From positions 1-64,000 of the forward strand of contig CAJKBQ010000006.1 of the NCBI GenBank assembly GCA_905198155.1: a DNA stretch of 64,000 bases. The letters run 5' to 3'. Below are positions 34,582 to 42,269 of the stretch, piece after piece. Made by a program: the position numbers and the translations under genes. Numbering within the stretch: the stretch's first letter is position 1; each line of letters opens with the position of its first letter. Source of the DNA: an uncultured Eubacteriales bacterium. GTDB taxonomy: Bacteria > Bacillota > Clostridia > Oscillospirales > Acutalibacteraceae. Below the pieces are notes generated by a model. It was not told the DNA's origin. It searched no databases and saw only the letters and a program-made list of their open reading frames with translations.

Positions 34582-34609
34582 CCGCGCGTCGCTTTCCGGC
34601 GATGCGCGG
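34582..34609 (+). terminator. Hairpin after tyrS, possible weak terminator
   Basis: CCGCGCGTCGC (34582-34592) pairs with GCGATGCGCGG (34599-34609) with one G-U pair. Only a short T-rich tract follows, so termination may be partial and ylmC may share the tyrS transcript. Confidence 0.45.
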
Positions 34610-34640
34610 TTTGCCGATTTTGCGGAAGGAACGTGCGGAT

Positions 34641-34925
34641 ATGATTTGCCGGATGGACGATTTGCAGCGGAAAGAGGTCATCAGCGTGCGCGACGGCGCG
34701 CGGATCGGGACGGTGGGCGACGCCGAGGTAGACACGACCGACGCGCGGCTGGTGTCGATCATCATCTACGGCCGCCCGCGGCTGTTCGGGCTGCTGGGCC
34801 GCGGGGACGATTTGGTGATTCACTGGTGCGACATCGAGGTCATCGGGCCGGACACCATCCTGGTCAACGCGTCGTTTCCGCCGCCGCCCGCCCGGCGCAG
34901 CCTGTGGCGGAGGCTGTGGAACTGA
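34641..34925 (+). CDS. YlmC/YmxH-family PRC-barrel-like sporulation protein
   Basis: This 94-residue protein has the PRC-barrel-like fold of the YlmC/YmxH family: LQRKEVISVRDGARIGTVGD then ARLVSIIIYGRPRLFGLLGR, ending with the DLVIHWCDIEVIGPDTIL strand pair. Members are linked with sporulation in Bacillus, but their role is not known. The ATG at 34641 with AAGGAA about 10 bases upstream is used rather than the ATG at 34602. It lies alone between tyrS and the rpsB promoter. Confidence 0.85.
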   Translation: MICRMDDLQRKEVISVRDGARIGTVGDAEVDTTDARLVSIIIYGRPRLFGLLGRGDDLVIHWCDIEVIGPDTILVNASFPPPPARRSLWRRLWN

Positions 34926-34964
34926 AAAAATTGCAAAAATTCGCGAAAAATCGTGTCCAAACGC

Positions 34965-34993
34965 TTGCAATCCGCGCGGATATATGGTATACT
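34965..34993 (+). promoter_or_regulatory. Promoter of rpsB-tsf
   Basis: TTGCAA (34965-34970) and TATACT (34988-34993) are 17 bases apart. Confidence 0.82.
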
Positions 34994-35007
34994 ACTAACG
35001 CCAAAAC

Positions 35008-35073
35008 ACACGCGAGCTGACCAGCGGGGTCGGTGTTGCCGTTCGGCAATTGCCCGCCAACCGAGCTCGTGGA
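35008..35073 (+). promoter_or_regulatory. Structured leader of rpsB
   Basis: The message starts near 35000 and folds: CGAGCT (35012-35017) can pair with AGCTCG (about 35064-35069), enclosing TTGCC-GTTC-GGCAA (about 35036-35049). The ribosome binding site follows directly. Leaders of rpsB are often bound by S2 itself as feedback control; here that is inference from position and fold. Confidence 0.5.
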
Positions 35074-35100
35074 GGAAATAACCAAATGGAGGTAATCAAA

Positions 35101-35829
35101 ATGGCAGTCGTATCTATGAAACAGCTTTTGGAAGCCGGCGTTCACTTCGGTCATCAGACCAGAAGATGGAACCCGAAAATGGCGGAGTATATCTTCACCG
35201 AGCGCAACGGGATCTACATCATCGATTTGCAGAAGACCGTGAAGAAACTCGAAGAAGCTTACACGTTCGTGCGGGATCTGTCGGCCGAAGGCAAGTCAGT
35301 GCTGTTTGTCGGCACCAAAAAACAGGCGCAGGAGTCCGTGCGCGAAGAAGCGCAGCGCGTCGGCGCGTACTACGTCAACGCCCGTTGGCTGGGCGGTATG
35401 CTCACCAACTTCCGCACCATCCGTCACCGCGTGGATCGTATGAACCAGCTGAAAGCGATGGAGTCGGACGGCACGTTTGACCTGCTCCCGAAAAAAGAAG
35501 TTGTCAAGCTGAAGCTTGAGATCGAAAAGCTCGAAAAATTCCTCGGCGGTATCCAGGACATGAAGAAACTCCCGGGTGCGCTGTTCGTGGTGGATCCGCG
35601 CAAAGAAAAGATCGCGGTGTCCGAAGCGCACAAGCTGCACATTCCGGTGGTGGCCATCGTGGATACCAACTGCGACCCGGACGATGTGGACTACGTGATC
35701 CCGGGCAACGATGACGCGATTCGCGCCGTCAAACTGATTGCCGGCACCATCGCCAACGCGATTGCCGAAGGCCGTCAGGGCGAGATGGGCGACGCGGCTC
35801 CGGCCGAAGAAGCAAAAGACGCCGAATAA
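35101..35829 (+). CDS. rpsB: 30S ribosomal protein S2
   Basis: The 242-residue ribosomal protein begins VSMKQLLEAGVHFGHQTRR, the family signature, and contains the conserved RWLGGMLTNFRTI and PDDVDYVIPGNDDAIRA. Two in-frame starts each have a good ribosome binding site: ATG 35086 (GGAGG 10 bases upstream) and ATG 35101 (GGAGG 8 bases upstream, inside the first reading). The conserved family start is that at 35101; initiation at 35086 would add five residues, MEVIK. Confidence 0.97.
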   Translation: MAVVSMKQLLEAGVHFGHQTRRWNPKMAEYIFTERNGIYIIDLQKTVKKLEEAYTFVRDLSAEGKSVLFVGTKKQAQESVREEAQRVGAYYVNARWLGGMLTNFRTIRHRVDRMNQLKAMESDGTFDLLPKKEVVKLKLEIEKLEKFLGGIQDMKKLPGALFVVDPRKEKIAVSEAHKLHIPVVAIVDTNCDPDDVDYVIPGNDDAIRAVKLIAGTIANAIAEGRQGEMGDAAPAEEAKDAE

Positions 35830-35850
35830 TCCGCAACGGATCGAATTGAC

Positions 35851-35880
35851 GCCGCCTTTCCGATCCGTCGGGAGGGCGGC
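35851..35880 (+). other. Hairpin between rpsB and tsf
   Basis: GCCGCC-T-TTCCGA pairs with TCGGGA-G-GGCGGC across a 4-base loop. No T run follows, so it is more likely an attenuator or an mRNA-processing or stability hairpin that sets the ratio of S2 to EF-Ts. Confidence 0.5.
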
Positions 35881-35924
35881 GCCCCAATCAAAAACGAAAT
35901 TTGAATGATACGGAGGAATTTTCA

Positions 35925-36851
35925 ATGAATTTTACAGCGAAAGATGTTGCTGCGCTGCGCGAAAAAACCGGCTGCGGCATGATGGATTGCAAAAAAGCGC
36001 TGACGGCATCCAACGGTGACGTGGACGCGGCCATCGACTTCCTGCGCGAAAAGGGTCTGGCGGCTTCCGCGAAGAAAGCCAGCCGCATCGCGGCCGAAGG
36101 CGTTGCGTACGCCAAAGTGGCGGCCGACGGCAAGTCCGGCGTGGTCATCGAGATCAATGCCGAGACCGATTTTGTTGCGAAAAATGCCGATTTCCGCACG
36201 TTCGTGGAAACCTGCGCCGATACCGTGCTGGCGGAAAAACCGGCGGATGTCGATGCCCTGATGGACGTCAAAGCCGTCGGCACCGAGATGACCGTGGCGG
36301 AACTGCTGCGCGAGAAGATCCTCACCATCGGCGAGAACATCAAGATTCGCCGCTTCACCCGCTTTGACGGCGTGGTGGCGACCTATATCCATGCGGCCGG
36401 CCGAATCGGCGTAATGGTACAGTTCGACGCGGACGAAGCCGTTGCGGCGAAACCGGAGTTTGAAGCGTTTGCGAAAGACATCTGCATGCAGGTGGCGGCC
36501 GCGAATCCGGCGTATCTGTGCGAGTGCAAAGTTCCGGCGGAAGTCGTGGAGCACGAAAAGAAGATTCTGATGGAGCAGATTGCGAACGATCCCAAAACCG
36601 CCAACAAACCGGCGCAGGTCATCGAGAAGATGGTCACGGGCCGCATCGCGAAATACTACAAAGAAAACTGCCTGGTCGATCAGATCTATGTCAAAGATCC
36701 GGATCTGACGGTGCAGAAGTACGTCGATCAGACCGCGAAAGCGCTCGGCGGCAAAATCGCCATTGCCGATTTTGTTCGGTACGAAAAGGGCGAGGGCCTC
36801 GAAAAACGCAATGACAACTTCGCGGACGAAGTTGCCGGTATGATTAAATAA
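35925..36851 (+). CDS. tsf: Translation elongation factor Ts
   Basis: The 308-residue factor exchanges GDP on EF-Tu. The N-terminal UBA-like domain (VAALREKTGCGMMDCKKAL) and the INAETDFVAKN motif (about residue 77) are diagnostic. The ATG at 35925 has CGGAGG 9 bases upstream. It forms the usual pair with rpsB. Confidence 0.97.
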   Translation: MNFTAKDVAALREKTGCGMMDCKKALTASNGDVDAAIDFLREKGLAASAKKASRIAAEGVAYAKVAADGKSGVVIEINAETDFVAKNADFRTFVETCADTVLAEKPADVDALMDVKAVGTEMTVAELLREKILTIGENIKIRRFTRFDGVVATYIHAAGRIGVMVQFDADEAVAAKPEFEAFAKDICMQVAAANPAYLCECKVPAEVVEHEKKILMEQIANDPKTANKPAQVIEKMVTGRIAKYYKENCLVDQIYVKDPDLTVQKYVDQTAKALGGKIAIADFVRYEKGEGLEKRNDNFADEVAGMIK

Positions 36852-36865
36852 TTTTGCGCATATGC

Positions 36866-36904
36866 ATCAGGGCTTCGGCAGCGGGAATCTGCCGAGGCCC
36901 TGAT
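36866..36904. terminator. Terminator between convergent tsf and dpaB
   Basis: ATCAGGGC-T-TCGGCAG pairs with CTGCCGA-G-GCCCTGAT with one mismatch. It lies between the two convergent stops and can serve both, though the T runs are short. Confidence 0.7.
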
Positions 36905-36916
36905 TTGCTGTACCGC

Positions 36917-37492
36917 TTAATGCAACAGCATCGGCTGAATCTGCCGTCCTGTGCGTGCCGCCGCGATGGTTTCTTCGATTCGGTCAAAATCTGCGACCAC
37001 CGACCGCGGTTTTCCGTCCGGCGCATCCTGCCGCATCGGCACAAAATAGTAGTGCCGCCGGTTCATCAGCGTCCCGATGGCCGCCGCGGAGCCGCTGAGC
37101 GCGTCGTTTGTGGACATGGCCAGCACCACCGGCCGGTCGCCGCGCAGGTGCGACTTGACGGCCAGTGTGACGGGGGTGTCGATGATGTTCTGCGCCAGTT
37201 TGGCGGCGGTGTTGCCGGTACACGGCGCGACCAGCAGCACGTCGGTCCATTTTTTCGGTCCAATCGGCTCCACATCTGTCAGCGTCCGCAGCACCGGACG
37301 GCCGCAGATGGCTTCCGCCCGTGCAATCCAGTCGGCGGCGCGGCCGAACCGCGTATCGGTTTCGGCGGCGTGCGGCGAAAAAATCGGGAGCACGCGGTAC
37401 CCGCGCGCAACCAAGCGCTCCATTTGCGCAAATGCCCGCGCAAACGTGCAGAACGACCCGGTGATGGCAAAACCCACCGTGCATTCGTCCAT
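36917..37492 (-). CDS. dpaB: Dipicolinate synthase subunit B
   Basis: DpaB (SpoVFB) is the flavoprotein-like subunit that with DpaA oxidises dihydrodipicolinate to dipicolinic acid, the calcium chelator of spore cores. The 191-residue protein has TVGFAITGSFCTFARA near its start and VLLVAPCTGNTAAKLAQ and AMSTNDALSGSA further on, typical of the flavoprotein fold. I use the ATG at 37492 (GGAGG 7 bases upstream) rather than 37498, which abuts that site. It follows dpaA by 33 bases. Confidence 0.95.
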   Translation of the reverse strand: MDECTVGFAITGSFCTFARAFAQMERLVARGYRVLPIFSPHAAETDTRFGRAADWIARAEAICGRPVLRTLTDVEPIGPKKWTDVLLVAPCTGNTAAKLAQNIIDTPVTLAVKSHLRGDRPVVLAMSTNDALSGSAAAIGTLMNRRHYYFVPMRQDAPDGKPRSVVADFDRIEETIAAARTGRQIQPMLLH

Positions 37493-37525
37493 GATCATTC
37501 CTCCTCTTTGCCTGCGGACGCGCGG

Positions 37526-38398
37526 CTATCTGCGCATCCGCATATAGTGCAATATGACGGATCGGATGATGGCACCGGCGGTGCGCGGCGCGGTTTTGCC
37601 CGGCAGGCCGGGGGCGGGAATTACCGGAATATTCAGCCGTTTGGCCGCGTCGAAGTCCACGCCATACGGTGCGGACGCCAGCTCAATGACGATGGCGTCT
37701 GATGCGCAGTGCGCTAGGGCGTCTGCGTCTAAAATCTGCGCCGGGACGGTGTTGAATATCAGGTCGTACGATCCGCTGGCACCGATGCGTTCGGTTTCCA
37801 CGGCGCGCCAGCCGTGCCCCTCAATTTCCGCCAGATCGGCGGATTTGCGTGCCGCTACCGTGACATCTGCTCCGAAAGCGGCCAGCAGCCGCGCCAGTAC
37901 ACGCCCGATTCGCCCATACCCGGTCACCAGACACCGCGCGCCGCACAGCGTCCGGTCGCTCTCCGCCAGCGCCAGCTGGATTGCGCCTTCCGCGGTCGGA
38001 ATCGCGTTCCGCATGGCGAATTCCGGCGCGGCGGCGTAGTCGAGCATGCGCAGCGCCTGCCACTCCGGCGTTTGCGGCGCAGTTTCTGCCCGCCCGCAAA
38101 ATACGGCCTTGCGCGCCAGCAGCTCCGGCCAATCCGACGTCAGCAGCATCCGTTCGCTGTTGTACGGCGCGAACAGCGTCTGCCCGTCTTTGGACACCGG
38201 CAGCGGCAGGATCACGGCGTCGCAGCGCGCAATGGCGTCCGCTACGCTGCATGTGCGCACGATGCCCGGAAACGAAAATTGATCGAATCCGGCTGCATAC
38301 ACAAAGTCTCCGCCAGCTGCCAGCGCCATCGCCAAGTACGCGCTGCGCAGGTCTCCGCCCACCACCGCAAAATGCATAATCCCCGCCATACGTTTCAT
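37526..38398 (-). CDS. dpaA: Dipicolinate synthase subunit A
   Basis: The 290-residue protein is DpaA (SpoVFA). A Rossmann NAD(P)-binding motif is seen in CLVTGYGRIGRVLARLLAAF (about residue 150), preceded by an N-terminal domain beginning MHFAVVGGDLRSAYLA. With DpaB it makes dipicolinate in the mother cell late in sporulation. AAAGGA lies only 4 bases before the ATG at 38398; an in-frame ATG at 38389 is the alternative. Confidence 0.94.
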   Translation of the reverse strand: MKRMAGIMHFAVVGGDLRSAYLAMALAAGGDFVYAAGFDQFSFPGIVRTCSVADAIARCDAVILPLPVSKDGQTLFAPYNSERMLLTSDWPELLARKAVFCGRAETAPQTPEWQALRMLDYAAAPEFAMRNAIPTAEGAIQLALAESDRTLCGARCLVTGYGRIGRVLARLLAAFGADVTVAARKSADLAEIEGHGWRAVETERIGASGSYDLIFNTVPAQILDADALAHCASDAIVIELASAPYGVDFDAAKRLNIPVIPAPGLPGKTAPRTAGAIIRSVILHYMRMRR

Positions 38399-38434
38399 CC
38401 AATCCTTTCGCGATCAATTTGTTATGGATATTGT

Positions 38435-38462
38435 TATTGTATGCGCGATGGCGGGCGCGGTG
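38435..38462 (-). promoter_or_regulatory. Candidate sigma-K-type promoter of dpaAB
   Basis: On the minus strand CATACAATA (38435-38443) fits the sigma-K -10 pattern CATAnnnTA, with CACC (38459-38462) 15 bases upstream, close to the -35 pattern (A/C)AC(A/C). No sigma-A-like -35 is visible. Sigma-K control of dipicolinate genes is known in Bacillus. Confidence 0.45.
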
Positions 38463-38497
38463 CGTATTTTTTGCAAAAAAATTGCGGACAGCACCTC

Positions 38498-38526
38498 TTG
38501 ACAAAATTCGCGTTTTATAAGATAAT
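38498..38526 (+). promoter_or_regulatory. Promoter of rex
   Basis: TTGACA (38498-38503) and GATAAT (38521-38526) are 17 bases apart, about 47 bases before the rex start. Confidence 0.78.
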
Positions 38527-38572
38527 ATAGTAAGAGCTTTTGGACGGCTGTGCAGAAAGGAATCGCGATTGC

Positions 38573-39220
38573 ATGAAATCAAACAATGACAAAATTTCGA
38601 TGTCGGTGATACGGCGGTTGCCGCGTTACTATCGGTTTCTGTCCGATTTGGAGCGCCGCGGAACCAATCGGATCTCGTCGCGGGAGCTGTCTGCCCGGAT
38701 GGGGCTGACGGCGTCGCAGATTCGGCAGGATCTGAACTGCTTCGGCGGGTTCGGCCAGCAGGGCTTGGGCTATATCGTTCCGCAACTGCGGGAAGAAATC
38801 GGTTCCATCCTGGGGATCGACCGGGTGTACCGCACGGTACTGATCGGCGCGGGCAATCTGGGGCGCGCGATTGCATCGCATATGGATTTTGCGACGCACG
38901 GGTTTCAGCTGATCGGGATTTTTGACTGCAATCCGGCGTTGGTCGGCCAAGAGATTCGCGGGCTGAAAATTCAGTCCGAACAAATGCTCGAAGATTTCTG
39001 CGCTGCGCAGCACCCGGAAACGGCGATTCTGTGCGTCCCCATGGCAGCGGCCGAGCCGCTGGGCAAACGGCTGATGCAGGCCGGGGTGCGCAGTTTCTGG
39101 AATTTCAGTCACTACGATTTTTCGGTCGATTACCCGGAAATGATCGTCGAAAACGTTCATATGAACGACAGCCTGATGACGCTGTGCTACCGTATGAGCG
39201 CGCAGGACCGCAGCGAGTGA
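38573..39220 (+). CDS. rex: Redox-sensing transcriptional repressor Rex
   Basis: The 215-residue repressor senses the NADH/NAD ratio and controls fermentation genes. A winged helix domain (about residues 1-80; SSRELSARMGLTASQIRQDL, NCFGGFGQQGLGY) is followed by a Rossmann domain with LIGAGNLGRAIASH (about 92). The ATG at 38573 is the only start that fits. I saw no clear Rex operator (TTGTGAA-like palindrome) at its own promoter. The next gene begins on its stop. Confidence 0.96.
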   Translation: MKSNNDKISMSVIRRLPRYYRFLSDLERRGTNRISSRELSARMGLTASQIRQDLNCFGGFGQQGLGYIVPQLREEIGSILGIDRVYRTVLIGAGNLGRAIASHMDFATHGFQLIGIFDCNPALVGQEIRGLKIQSEQMLEDFCAAQHPETAILCVPMAAAEPLGKRLMQAGVRSFWNFSHYDFSVDYPEMIVENVHMNDSLMTLCYRMSAQDRSE

Positions 39221-39990
39221 GCGTGTGGACGTGCGACCCGGATCGTTTTGCGCAGCTTGCGTCGGAAATCACGGCGGCACATCAGCGCGACGGCGGAATC
39301 GGGACGCTGGGCGAAAAAAGCATCCACGCGGTGCTGAAATATTACTTTGACGAAAACCCCGACACGCATGAGCGTTCCGTCGGCACGTCGGTGGCGGACA
39401 TCGTCGGCGCAGACGGCGTGATCGAAATCCAAACCCGCCAGTTCCACCGGCTGAACGCCAAGCTGACCGCGCTGCTGCCGGAATGCCCGGTGACGGTGGT
39501 GTACCCGGTGATCCGCCGCAAGCGCGTAACGTGGATCGACCCGGAGACGGGCGAAGCACTGCGCGTCGGGACGTTCCGGAAGTTTCAGACGGCGTGGGCG
39601 GTGTTTCCGGAACTGGCGCGCATTTTGCCGCACATAACGCACCCGCATTTCCGGCTGGTGCTGGCAGAGATGGAAGCCGAGGATTTGCGGCTGGCGGACG
39701 GCTACGGCGCCGACCGGCGAATCCGTGCGACCAAAGTAGACCGGCTGCCGACCCGGCTGCTGGCGGTACGGCAGTTTGACGCACCGGCGGATTACGCCGC
39801 ATTCCTGCCCGCCCCGCTGCCCGATCCGCTGGACTCCGCCGCTTATGCGGCGCACTGCCGCATCCCGGTGGTGCAGGCGCAGGCCGCGCTGCGGGTGTTG
39901 GCGCAAATGCAGCTGATCGTGCCGTCGGGCCGAAACGGCCGGCGAAAGCAATATCAACTCCAACAATCAAACGGAAAGGAATCCATCTGA
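39217..39990 (+). CDS. Conserved protein of unknown function, possibly nuclease-like
   Basis: I do not recognise a named function. The 257-residue protein begins with GTG at 39217, which overlaps the rex stop (GTGA); a second GTG at 39223 is possible. Its best-kept stretches look to be GGIGTLGEKSIHAVLKYYF (about residues 26-44), SVADIVGADGVIEIQTRQF (about 57-75) and CPVTVVYPVIRRKRVTWID. An acidic residue, then Asp, then Glu-Ile-Gln recalls PD-(D/E)XK nucleases, with Gln in place of Lys. The C-terminal third, which ends with a short basic segment, resembles a winged helix. No signal peptide or membrane helix is present. Similar proteins occur in other Clostridia from memory. Being coupled to rex and followed by dut, it may act on nucleic acids. 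Confidence 0.7.
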   Translation: MSVWTCDPDRFAQLASEITAAHQRDGGIGTLGEKSIHAVLKYYFDENPDTHERSVGTSVADIVGADGVIEIQTRQFHRLNAKLTALLPECPVTVVYPVIRRKRVTWIDPETGEALRVGTFRKFQTAWAVFPELARILPHITHPHFRLVLAEMEAEDLRLADGYGADRRIRATKVDRLPTRLLAVRQFDAPADYAAFLPAPLPDPLDSAAYAAHCRIPVVQAQAALRVLAQMQLIVPSGRNGRRKQYQLQQSNGKESI

Positions 39991-39992
39991 AA

Positions 39993-40427
39993 ATGGCACT
40001 GCTGATTAAAATCAAATATCATACACCGGAGCTGATCCGGATCGAAAAAATCGACCAGGGCGACTGGATTGACCTGCGCGCCGCCGAGCGCGTGACGCTG
40101 AAAGCGGGCGAATTCCGCCTGATTTCGCTGGGCGTGTCGATGCAGCTGCCCGAAGGGTACGAAGCGCATATCGCGCCGCGTTCCTCTACGTTCAAAAAAT
40201 GGGGAATTCTGCAAGTCAATTCGGTCGGCGTTGTGGACGAATCGTACTGCGGCGACACCGATGTGTGGATGATGCCGGTGTATGCCACGCGCGACACCAC
40301 CATCGAGCTGAACGACCGCATCTGTCAGTTCCGGCTGATGAAAAAAATGCCGGAAGTGGAACTGGTGGAAACTGAATTCCTCAGCGGAAATGCGCGCGGC
40401 GGCTTCGGCTCCACTGGCGTTCAATAA
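39993..40427 (+). CDS. dut: dUTP diphosphatase
   Basis: The 144-residue trimeric dUTPase hydrolyses dUTP to dUMP. Motifs 2-5 are present: APRSSTFKKWGI (about residue 62), NSVGVVDESYCGD (about 76-88), RICQFRLMKK (about 109) and the C-terminal GFGSTG that closes over the active site. It starts 3 bases after the preceding stop, with AAAGGA about 14 bases upstream. Confidence 0.95.
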   Translation: MALLIKIKYHTPELIRIEKIDQGDWIDLRAAERVTLKAGEFRLISLGVSMQLPEGYEAHIAPRSSTFKKWGILQVNSVGVVDESYCGDTDVWMMPVYATRDTTIELNDRICQFRLMKKMPEVELVETEFLSGNARGGFGSTGVQ

Positions 40428-40508
40428 AATTTTGCCGTTCGCCCGGTATGACGACCCCGTCGCCGGGAGAATATATAACAAGATACACGGAAGGAAGTGA
40501 ATTGTATC

Positions 40509-40712
40509 ATGAACAAAGTGACAAAAGAAACCGTGATCGGCGATATCCTGGACATGGACGCGACCACCGCGCCTTACTTCCTGGAAATGGGAATGCATTG
40601 CTTGGGATGCCCGTCTGCGCGCGGCGAGAGCTTGGAGCAGGCGTGCATGGTTCACGGCGTGGATGTGAACGAGCTGGTCGAAAAGATCAACGCGCACCTC
40701 GCAGGGAAGTGA
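40509..40712 (+). CDS. DUF1858-domain small redox-disulfide protein
   Basis: This 67-residue protein is a DUF1858 domain, found alone or joined to hybrid-cluster-like proteins and thought to be a redox disulfide module. The CxxC pair is in MHCLGCPSARGESLEQAC, with a third cysteine after it. The ATG at 40509 is used, with AAGGAAG 10 bases upstream, rather than the GTG at 40497. A terminator follows. Confidence 0.9.
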   Translation: MNKVTKETVIGDILDMDATTAPYFLEMGMHCLGCPSARGESLEQACMVHGVDVNELVEKINAHLAGK

Positions 40713-40719
40713 TTTCGCA

Positions 40720-40754
40720 GCCGCCCGATCCGCTGGGTTTCGGGCGGCTTTTTT
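40720..40754 (+). terminator. Intrinsic terminator after the DUF1858 gene
   Basis: GCCGCCCGA (40720-40728) pairs with TCGGGCGGC (40740-40748) and six T follow. Confidence 0.9.
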
Positions 40755-40787
40755 GAGGCATCCGAGCAGAGAATGGGGGAGATCAAC

Positions 40788-42239
40788 ATGCAGGAAACGC
40801 CATTGACGCCGCGGTTGAAGCTGGCGGCATCGCTGGTGCGGCCCGGCGTTCGGGTTGCAGACATCGGAACTGACCACGCCTATATTCCGATTGCGCTGCT
40901 GCGCGCCGGGCAAGTGCGCAGCGCAGTGGCCACCGATCTGCGCGAAGGTCCGCTCGCACGCGCGCGGCAAAACGCGGCGCGCTACGGTGTGGCGAACGCG
41001 TTGTCGCTTCGCTGCTGCGACGGACTGGCGGCCGTGCGGCCGGACGAAGCGGACGACATTGTGATTGCCGGGATGGGCGGTGAGCTGATTGCGGCCATTG
41101 TTGCGGCGGCCGATTGGCTGCGCGACCCGGCCAAACGGCTGATTTTGCAGCCGATGTCGTCGGCCGAGGATCTGCGCGGCTATCTGCGCACGCATTCGTT
41201 TCTGATCGAGCGTGAAGTGCCGGTGACGGACAACGACCGCGTCTATACCGTGATGCTGGCGCGGTACAGCGCGACGGAACAAAACGATACATTTCCGGGA
41301 TTTGACTTCGTGGGTGCGCTGGATGTGAAATCGCCGGAGGGCGCGGCGTATGCGCGCCGCCAGTTGCGGCATCTGACCCGCATCTGGGGCGGACAGCGCG
41401 TCAAAGACGACCCGGCCGCAGCCGATACGCTGATGATGATCCGGACGATTGCATCGCGTATGGACGGCCATCCGGTAGTGTTTGCCGGCGAAATTTACGA
41501 CGAGATTGACCGGTTCGCGCCGTTCGCAACGGCAATGGACTTCGATAATCCCGGCCTGCTGGTCGGCAGCCGCGACCAGATTGTTGAAAAAGTGATGATC
41601 GCGCTGGATATTACGCCGCAGGTCGTGCGCGAAGCGGTGTCGCGCGGGGCATCGCTGATTATCAGCCACCATCCGGTGATTTTTGATCCGCTGCGGACGC
41701 TGCCGGAAGCGCATCCGGCGTACATGATGGCGCACCACCGCCTGACGGCGATCTGCGCGCACACCAACCTCGATATGGCGCCCGGCGGCGTCAATACCTG
41801 CCTGGCCGAGGCGTTGCGGCTGCAAAACTGCCGCCCGTTCGCGTGGTATCACGACCTGCCGGAGGGCTTGCTCGGTACGCTGCCGACGCCGCAGTCCGCA
41901 GAGGCGTTTGCCCGGTACGTCCGCGACCGGCTGGGCGGCGGCGTGCAGTGGGTGGACGGCGGCCGGACGGTGCATACCGTCGCGCTGTGCGGCGGCGCAG
42001 GCGGCAATCTGACGACGCAGGCGGTGCAGGCCGGTGCGGATGCATTCGTGACCGGCGAAGTACGCCATCATCAGCTGCTGGAAGCGCAAGCCGCCGGCCT
42101 GACGCTGGTGGCTGCAGGGCACTACTGCACGGAGCGCGTGGTGCTGGAACCGCTGCGGCAGCGGCTGGCGGAGGCGTTCCCGGCCGTGGAATTTATGTGC
42201 GCGGAGACGGTATCCGATCCGGCGCATACCATCGCGTAA
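40788..42239 (+). CDS. Fusion of TrmK-type tRNA methyltransferase and Nif3-like protein
   Basis: Residues 1-220 match TrmK, the tRNA adenine-22 N1-methyltransferase: VRVADIGTDHAYIPIALL (SAM-binding), then DIVIAGMGGELIAAIV and LILQPMSSAEDLRGYL. Residues about 225-483 match the Nif3/DUF34 metal-binding family: FDNPGLLVGSR, ISHHPVIFDPLRTL (metal histidines), THTNLD-like HTNLDMAPGGVN, and GEVRHHQLLEAQAAG. In Bacillus these are two adjacent genes (trmK-yqfO). Here the frame runs through with no stop; the Nif3 half is compact and lacks the usual inserted PII-like domain. The ATG at 40788 has GGGGGAG upstream. Confidence 0.92.
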   Translation: MQETPLTPRLKLAASLVRPGVRVADIGTDHAYIPIALLRAGQVRSAVATDLREGPLARARQNAARYGVANALSLRCCDGLAAVRPDEADDIVIAGMGGELIAAIVAAADWLRDPAKRLILQPMSSAEDLRGYLRTHSFLIEREVPVTDNDRVYTVMLARYSATEQNDTFPGFDFVGALDVKSPEGAAYARRQLRHLTRIWGGQRVKDDPAAADTLMMIRTIASRMDGHPVVFAGEIYDEIDRFAPFATAMDFDNPGLLVGSRDQIVEKVMIALDITPQVVREAVSRGASLIISHHPVIFDPLRTLPEAHPAYMMAHHRLTAICAHTNLDMAPGGVNTCLAEALRLQNCRPFAWYHDLPEGLLGTLPTPQSAEAFARYVRDRLGGGVQWVDGGRTVHTVALCGGAGGNLTTQAVQAGADAFVTGEVRHHQLLEAQAAGLTLVAAGHYCTERVVLEPLRQRLAEAFPAVEFMCAETVSDPAHTIA

Positions 42240-42269
42240 ATTTTCATTATTTTCGGGAGGGACTTACTT

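Noticed and set aside
34641..34925. Treating the YlmC-like gene as part of the ribosomal operon
   Set aside because: A strong promoter (34965-34993) separates it from rpsB.
38401..38530. A Rex operator at the rex promoter
   Set aside because: No TTGTGAA-type or TTGTTAA-type palindrome is present, only single half-site-like strings such as TTGTTAT.
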